Source: Oscillospiraceae bacterium (GTDB lineage: Bacteria > Bacillota > Clostridia > Oscillospirales > Oscillospiraceae). From it: 8,280 bases of DNA. Made by a program: the position numbers and the translations under genes. Shown here piece by piece: positions 5,879 through 8,280 of this stretch (the stretch's first letter is position 1; each line of letters starts with the position of its first letter). The stretch lies in assembly GCA_017435245.1 (NCBI GenBank), contig JAFSFK010000093.1, positions 1 through 8,280 of the forward strand, written 5' to 3'. A model generated the notes under the pieces. It saw only the letters and a list, made by a program, of their open reading frames with translations. It was not told where the DNA came from and did no database searches.

Positions 5879-6713
5879 TTACTTCCTCCCGAGGGACTTT
5901 TAATGCCCTCTGTCTTCTTCTGTACTCTACCCATACTCCGGAGTAGAGGATATTGTCCAAAATATCTTTATCCTGTACCAGGGGTAAACGCTCATAATAA
6001 TCGGTACATCGGCCCATAGCCATTACTAAGTATTGTTCCCACCGGGGCCAGTCCTCGCCGGTATCCATTGCCAGGAAAGGATTGTACCGGTTCTTCTTTT
6101 TGTCCCGACGGTAGTCGATGGCCGCATCCGCAAGATAAATATAGCGGCCCAAGGCCATACCCAACTGCCGCAGAGTGGGAGCCCACAGATCCTCCCGATA
6201 CACCAGGATCTCGCCCATAAGCTGACCAAAGCAGGCGGCGCATTCATCGGGGTTGGGGCAGTTCTCCTGTTCCAGCTGGGAAAGGCGGGCGATGCAAGCT
6301 TCAATGGCGGCGCACTGCCGGGGATATTGTTCCGGGATGGGATCGCAGCTTGTTTTCAGAAGCCCCATAGCGGCCTTGCTCAACAGCCGACGCTCGTCTT
6401 CATAATCGTCCAGAGCGTTGTAGTATGCCAGATATACATTCATATCCGCTGCGTAGCGGATATATTCGTTATCCACCCACGGACGGGGCTTTAGGGGGTG
6501 CAGATTACAGGCACGTTCTCCGGTAGTTTCCTCCGGCTCATACAGGCTCATCAGCAGCAGAGCAAGAAAAGCCATATCGTAGCTGAGGCTCAGCCGGGCA
6601 GCCTGGGATGAACGCTCCCGAATTTGCCGGCAGATACCGCAGTAAACGGCGGTATATCGGTTCTTTGCATCATAGGAAAGCTCCTTGACGCTTGCCATCA
6701 CATACCCGAACAT
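5871..6713 (-). CDS. DUF5685-family protein with class I isoprenoid-synthase-like Asp motifs
   Basis: 280-residue predicted all-helical protein starting MFGYV, with an early CGIC (C25, C28) and a later CNLHP (C69, H72), recognised from its opening and overall pattern as DUF5685. The function is not established. Two acidic motifs stand out: DDYEDE at 102-107 and D196-x3-D200-x3-D204 leading into RYNP (209-212). Their order, spacing and helical setting resemble the two metal-binding aspartate motifs of squalene/phytoene synthase-type class I isoprenoid synthases; this is my inference. No clear membrane anchor is seen (one hydrophobic stretch at about 47-57). Start: AAGGAGGG (plus 6721-6728) is 7 nt upstream. 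The end overlaps the J-domain gene by 8 nt, so the two proteins are made together and probably act together. Confidence 0.8.
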   Translation of the reverse strand: MFGYVMASVKELSYDAKNRYTAVYCGICRQIRERSSQAARLSLSYDMAFLALLLMSLYEPEETTGERACNLHPLKPRPWVDNEYIRYAADMNVYLAYYNALDDYEDERRLLSKAAMGLLKTSCDPIPEQYPRQCAAIEACIARLSQLEQENCPNPDECAACFGQLMGEILVYREDLWAPTLRQLGMALGRYIYLADAAIDYRRDKKKNRYNPFLAMDTGEDWPRWEQYLVMAMGRCTDYYERLPLVQDKDILDNILYSGVWVEYRRRQRALKVPREEVND

Positions 6714-6741
6714 AACGCTGCCCTCCTTTTTGTTCCAATAT

Positions 6742-6771
6742 ATTCTAAGATTGTGAACAACGGATAAACAA
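6742..6771 (-). promoter_or_regulatory. Weak candidate promoter for the DUF5685/J-domain operon
   Basis: On the minus strand, TTGTTT (plus 6766-6771) and TAGAAT (plus 6742-6747) with 18-nt spacing, inside the 61-nt gap after the BrkB-family gene. No terminator is seen in that gap, so read-through from the upstream gene is equally possible. Confidence 0.3.
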
Positions 6772-6774
6772 AAA

Positions 6775-7587
6775 CTATTTTTCTTTTTCCATCAGCAGGT
6801 GGTTTAAAGCGCCACCGTAGAAAAGGATGCTGATACAGAAGTACAGCCACAGCATACTAAGGGCCACGGCGTAAACAGAGCCATAGACGTTGGAAAGGCC
6901 GGCAAAATGTTCCACATACACAGAATACAGCTTAGTAAAGATCAGCCAGCCCAGAGAAGCAAATACCGCACCCGGAAGTGAATGGCGGAATTTATTTTTT
7001 TGGTTGGGCAGCACCATAAATACCGCAGTAAACAATGCCGTCTGCACCAACAGCAGAAGGATCGACCGCAGATCGATGATCCGGAATAAAAAACCAACAG
7101 GAAACAGCTGCAGCAGTGTATTTCCGAAAATATTCAACAGCAGCGTCAGCAGCAGAACCACCAAAAAAAGAAAGGTGTACACCACACTGACAAAGCGGGT
7201 ATAGAAATATCCCCGGTTTTCCGGCACGCGGTAAACGGCGTTCAGTCCGATGATCAGGCCATGGATCCCCCGGCTGGCAGACCAAAGGGCCGTCAAAGCA
7301 GAAAGGGAAAGCACCGTTCCGGTGGTACTTTGGTAAGTATTTAAGATCAGCCGCTTGGCGCTGCCCATCAAAGCCCCGGGGATGACCCCCTCCAGAATAT
7401 CTGTCAAGGTATCCACCGCAATGCCGGTATAGCGCAAAAGGCTCATTAAAAGCACCAGCATAGGGAACAGCGAAAGCACCATAAAGAAACTGGTGTAGGA
7501 GGCATAAACGCCGATATGCAAAGAAGTGATGGGCATCAGGCGCTTTTTGCAATACTCTACGATATCTTTGAGAGATTTTTTCTGCAT
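6775..7587 (-). CDS. YihY/virulence factor BrkB family membrane protein
   Basis: 270 residues with about six membrane segments (roughly 31-52, 90-112, 134-157, 175-194, 207-226 and 237-262). Family signatures are ASYTSFFMVLSLFPML in the first segment, LWSASRGIHGLIIGLNAVY at about 101-119, and the C-terminal PGAVFASLGWLIFTKLYS with LSNVYGSVYAVALSMLWLY. The family (UPF0761/BrkB, once wrongly called RNase BN) has no firmly established activity; a transport or envelope role is assumed. The start at 7587 is chosen for GGAGG (plus 7595-7599) 7 nt upstream. The frame stays open to an ATG at 7644, but those codons would begin in the terminator stem at 7641-7670. It lies between the terminator of fakA and the DUF5685 gene and may share a transcript with the latter. 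Confidence 0.88.
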   Translation of the reverse strand: MQKKSLKDIVEYCKKRLMPITSLHIGVYASYTSFFMVLSLFPMLVLLMSLLRYTGIAVDTLTDILEGVIPGALMGSAKRLILNTYQSTTGTVLSLSALTALWSASRGIHGLIIGLNAVYRVPENRGYFYTRFVSVVYTFLFLVVLLLTLLLNIFGNTLLQLFPVGFLFRIIDLRSILLLLVQTALFTAVFMVLPNQKNKFRHSLPGAVFASLGWLIFTKLYSVYVEHFAGLSNVYGSVYAVALSMLWLYFCISILFYGGALNHLLMEKEK

Positions 7588-7634
7588 TTTCCCACCTCCA
7601 ACAAAGGTTATGCTTACAGCCCCGGATTTATCCG

Positions 7635-7643
7635 AGTATAACA
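7635..7643 (-). promoter_or_regulatory. Candidate extended -10 promoter for the BrkB-family gene
   Basis: The minus strand reads TGTTATACT, an extended -10 (TGn followed by TATACT). Its TG part is the last three bases of the fakA terminator stem. No good -35 exists at 17 nt (CCGCTG). Transcription would begin near 7628, about 40 nt before the start codon. Just downstream is a short inverted repeat, CGGAT-TT-ATCCG (7623-7634), which could be an operator or chance. Confidence 0.4.
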
Positions 7644-7670
7644 AAGCCCGCTTTATGCAGCGGGCTTTGT
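7641..7670 (-). terminator. Intrinsic terminator downstream of fakA
   Basis: Perfect 12-bp stem ACAAAGCCCGCT / AGCGGGCTTTGT with a 6-nt loop, starting 3 nt after the fakA stop on the minus strand. The T-run is short and interrupted (TTTGTTAT), so some read-through into the BrkB-family gene is possible. Confidence 0.8.
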
Positions 7671-7673
7671 AAA

Positions 7674-8280
7674 TTATTCAGCGGAGATCAGGTAATAGTA
7701 CACAGGCTGACCGCCCCGGAGCAGGTTTACATCCGCATTGGGACAGATATCGGCAAACAAGTCCGCAGCCTTCTGGGCATGGCGCTCCTGGATATCCTCA
7801 CCGTAATAAATGGTGATATACTCCTTGCCCTCGTCCCGCACCTTCTCAGCCAGAGCCTTCAAAAGGGTCTTGATATCCCGGCCGGTGCCGAACAAGGCGC
7901 TGCCGTACATAGCCAGGTAATCGCCCTCGTGGATATCGTAGCCGTCGAAATCGGAGTTCCGGGCAGCATAGGTGATCTGCATGGTATCCACAGTAGCCAG
8001 AGATTCGGTCATAGCGGATACGTTCTCTTCTTCCTCACCCTCGGAGTTGAAGCTCAGCATAGCGGTAACACCCTGGGGAACGGTCTTGCTGGGGATGACC
8101 ACCACGTGCTTAGGGGTCAGGGCATCCACCTGCTGGGCTGCCATGATGATATTCTTGTTGTTGGGCAGCACATAGACGGTCTCGGCAGGAACCTTGTTCA
8201 CAGCCTCCAGGATATCCTGGGTGCTGGGGTTCATGGTCTGGCCGCCGGAGATGATGCCGTCCACGCCCAGATTCTGGAAC
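7674..8280 (-). CDS. fakA: Fatty acid kinase catalytic subunit FakA (YloV), C-terminal part, 5' end outside window
   Basis: The frame is open to the right edge; 201 residues are visible, beginning FQNLGVDGIISGGQTMNPST, which is the diagnostic entry to the C-terminal domain of FakA/YloV (DAK2-domain family, full length about 550 residues). The following VYVLPNNKNIIMAAQQ is also characteristic. FakA phosphorylates fatty acids carried by FakB (DegV-family) proteins, giving acyl-phosphate for phospholipid synthesis; the N-terminal DhaL-like kinase domain is out of view and the part seen is the C-terminal domain implicated in FakB binding. A GTG at 8264 is internal and not the start, since the conserved sequence continues upstream of it. 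The acidic stretch EGEEEENV in the middle looks like a surface loop. Followed by a terminator at 7641-7670. Confidence 0.93.
   Translation of the reverse strand, partial: FQNLGVDGIISGGQTMNPSTQDILEAVNKVPAETVYVLPNNKNIIMAAQQVDALTPKHVVVIPSKTVPQGVTAMLSFNSEGEEEENVSAMTESLATVDTMQITYAARNSDFDGYDIHEGDYLAMYGSALFGTGRDIKTLLKALAEKVRDEGKEYITIYYGEDIQERHAQKAADLFADICPNADVNLLRGGQPVYYYLISAE

Noticed and set aside
7588..7644. Longer start for the BrkB-family gene at 7644
   Set aside because: The start would lie in the terminator stem; the ATG at 7587 has GGAGG at 7 nt and fits the family N-terminus.

Overview
The window looks like chromosome from a Gram-positive, anaerobic, gut-type Clostridia (Oscillospiraceae/Ruminococcaceae-like). 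This is inferred from the gene set (a YmfF/YmfH M16 peptidase pair, FakA, LrgA/LrgB, a DUF5685 protein beside a J-domain protein), strong AGGAGG-type ribosome binding sites, fairly GC-rich coding sequence with AT-rich gaps, and intergenic palindromic repeats. Nothing in the coding regions suggests a prophage, transposon or CRISPR array.

Layout: 1-1768 (minus) holds an M16 peptidase pair, ymfF followed by ymfH, with overlapping stop and start codons; ymfH runs off the left edge. The 1769-2024 gap is a divergent promoter region. It carries a roughly 120-nt repeat with two perfect hairpins, placed between the ymfF promoter and its start codon. 2025-3973 (plus) is prmA, translationally coupled to a membrane-anchored DUF4015-like (glycoside-hydrolase-like) protein. 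4090-5134 (plus) is an overlapping lrgA-lrgB pair ending in a clear intrinsic terminator. 5249-6713 (minus) is a coupled pair: a DUF5685 protein, then a J-domain/TPR protein with a cysteine-rich tail. 6775-7587 (minus) is a YihY/BrkB-family membrane protein. 7674-8280 (minus) is the C-terminal part of FakA (fatty acid kinase), closed by a terminator; its start lies beyond the right edge.

How they work together: the window is mostly small housekeeping or conserved operons (protein methylation, fatty acid activation, peptidase pair, envelope transport) rather than one pathway. The two least understood parts are (i) the DUF5685 + J-domain module, where the DUF5685 protein has aspartate motifs resembling class I isoprenoid synthases and its partner ends in a six-cysteine tail, and (ii) two copies of a modular palindromic element (3981-4068 and 5177-5250). 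These share similar outer inverted arms but carry different inner hairpins, and the second copy supplies two of the three bases of a neighbouring stop codon. No stretch longer than about 260 bases lacks a gene.
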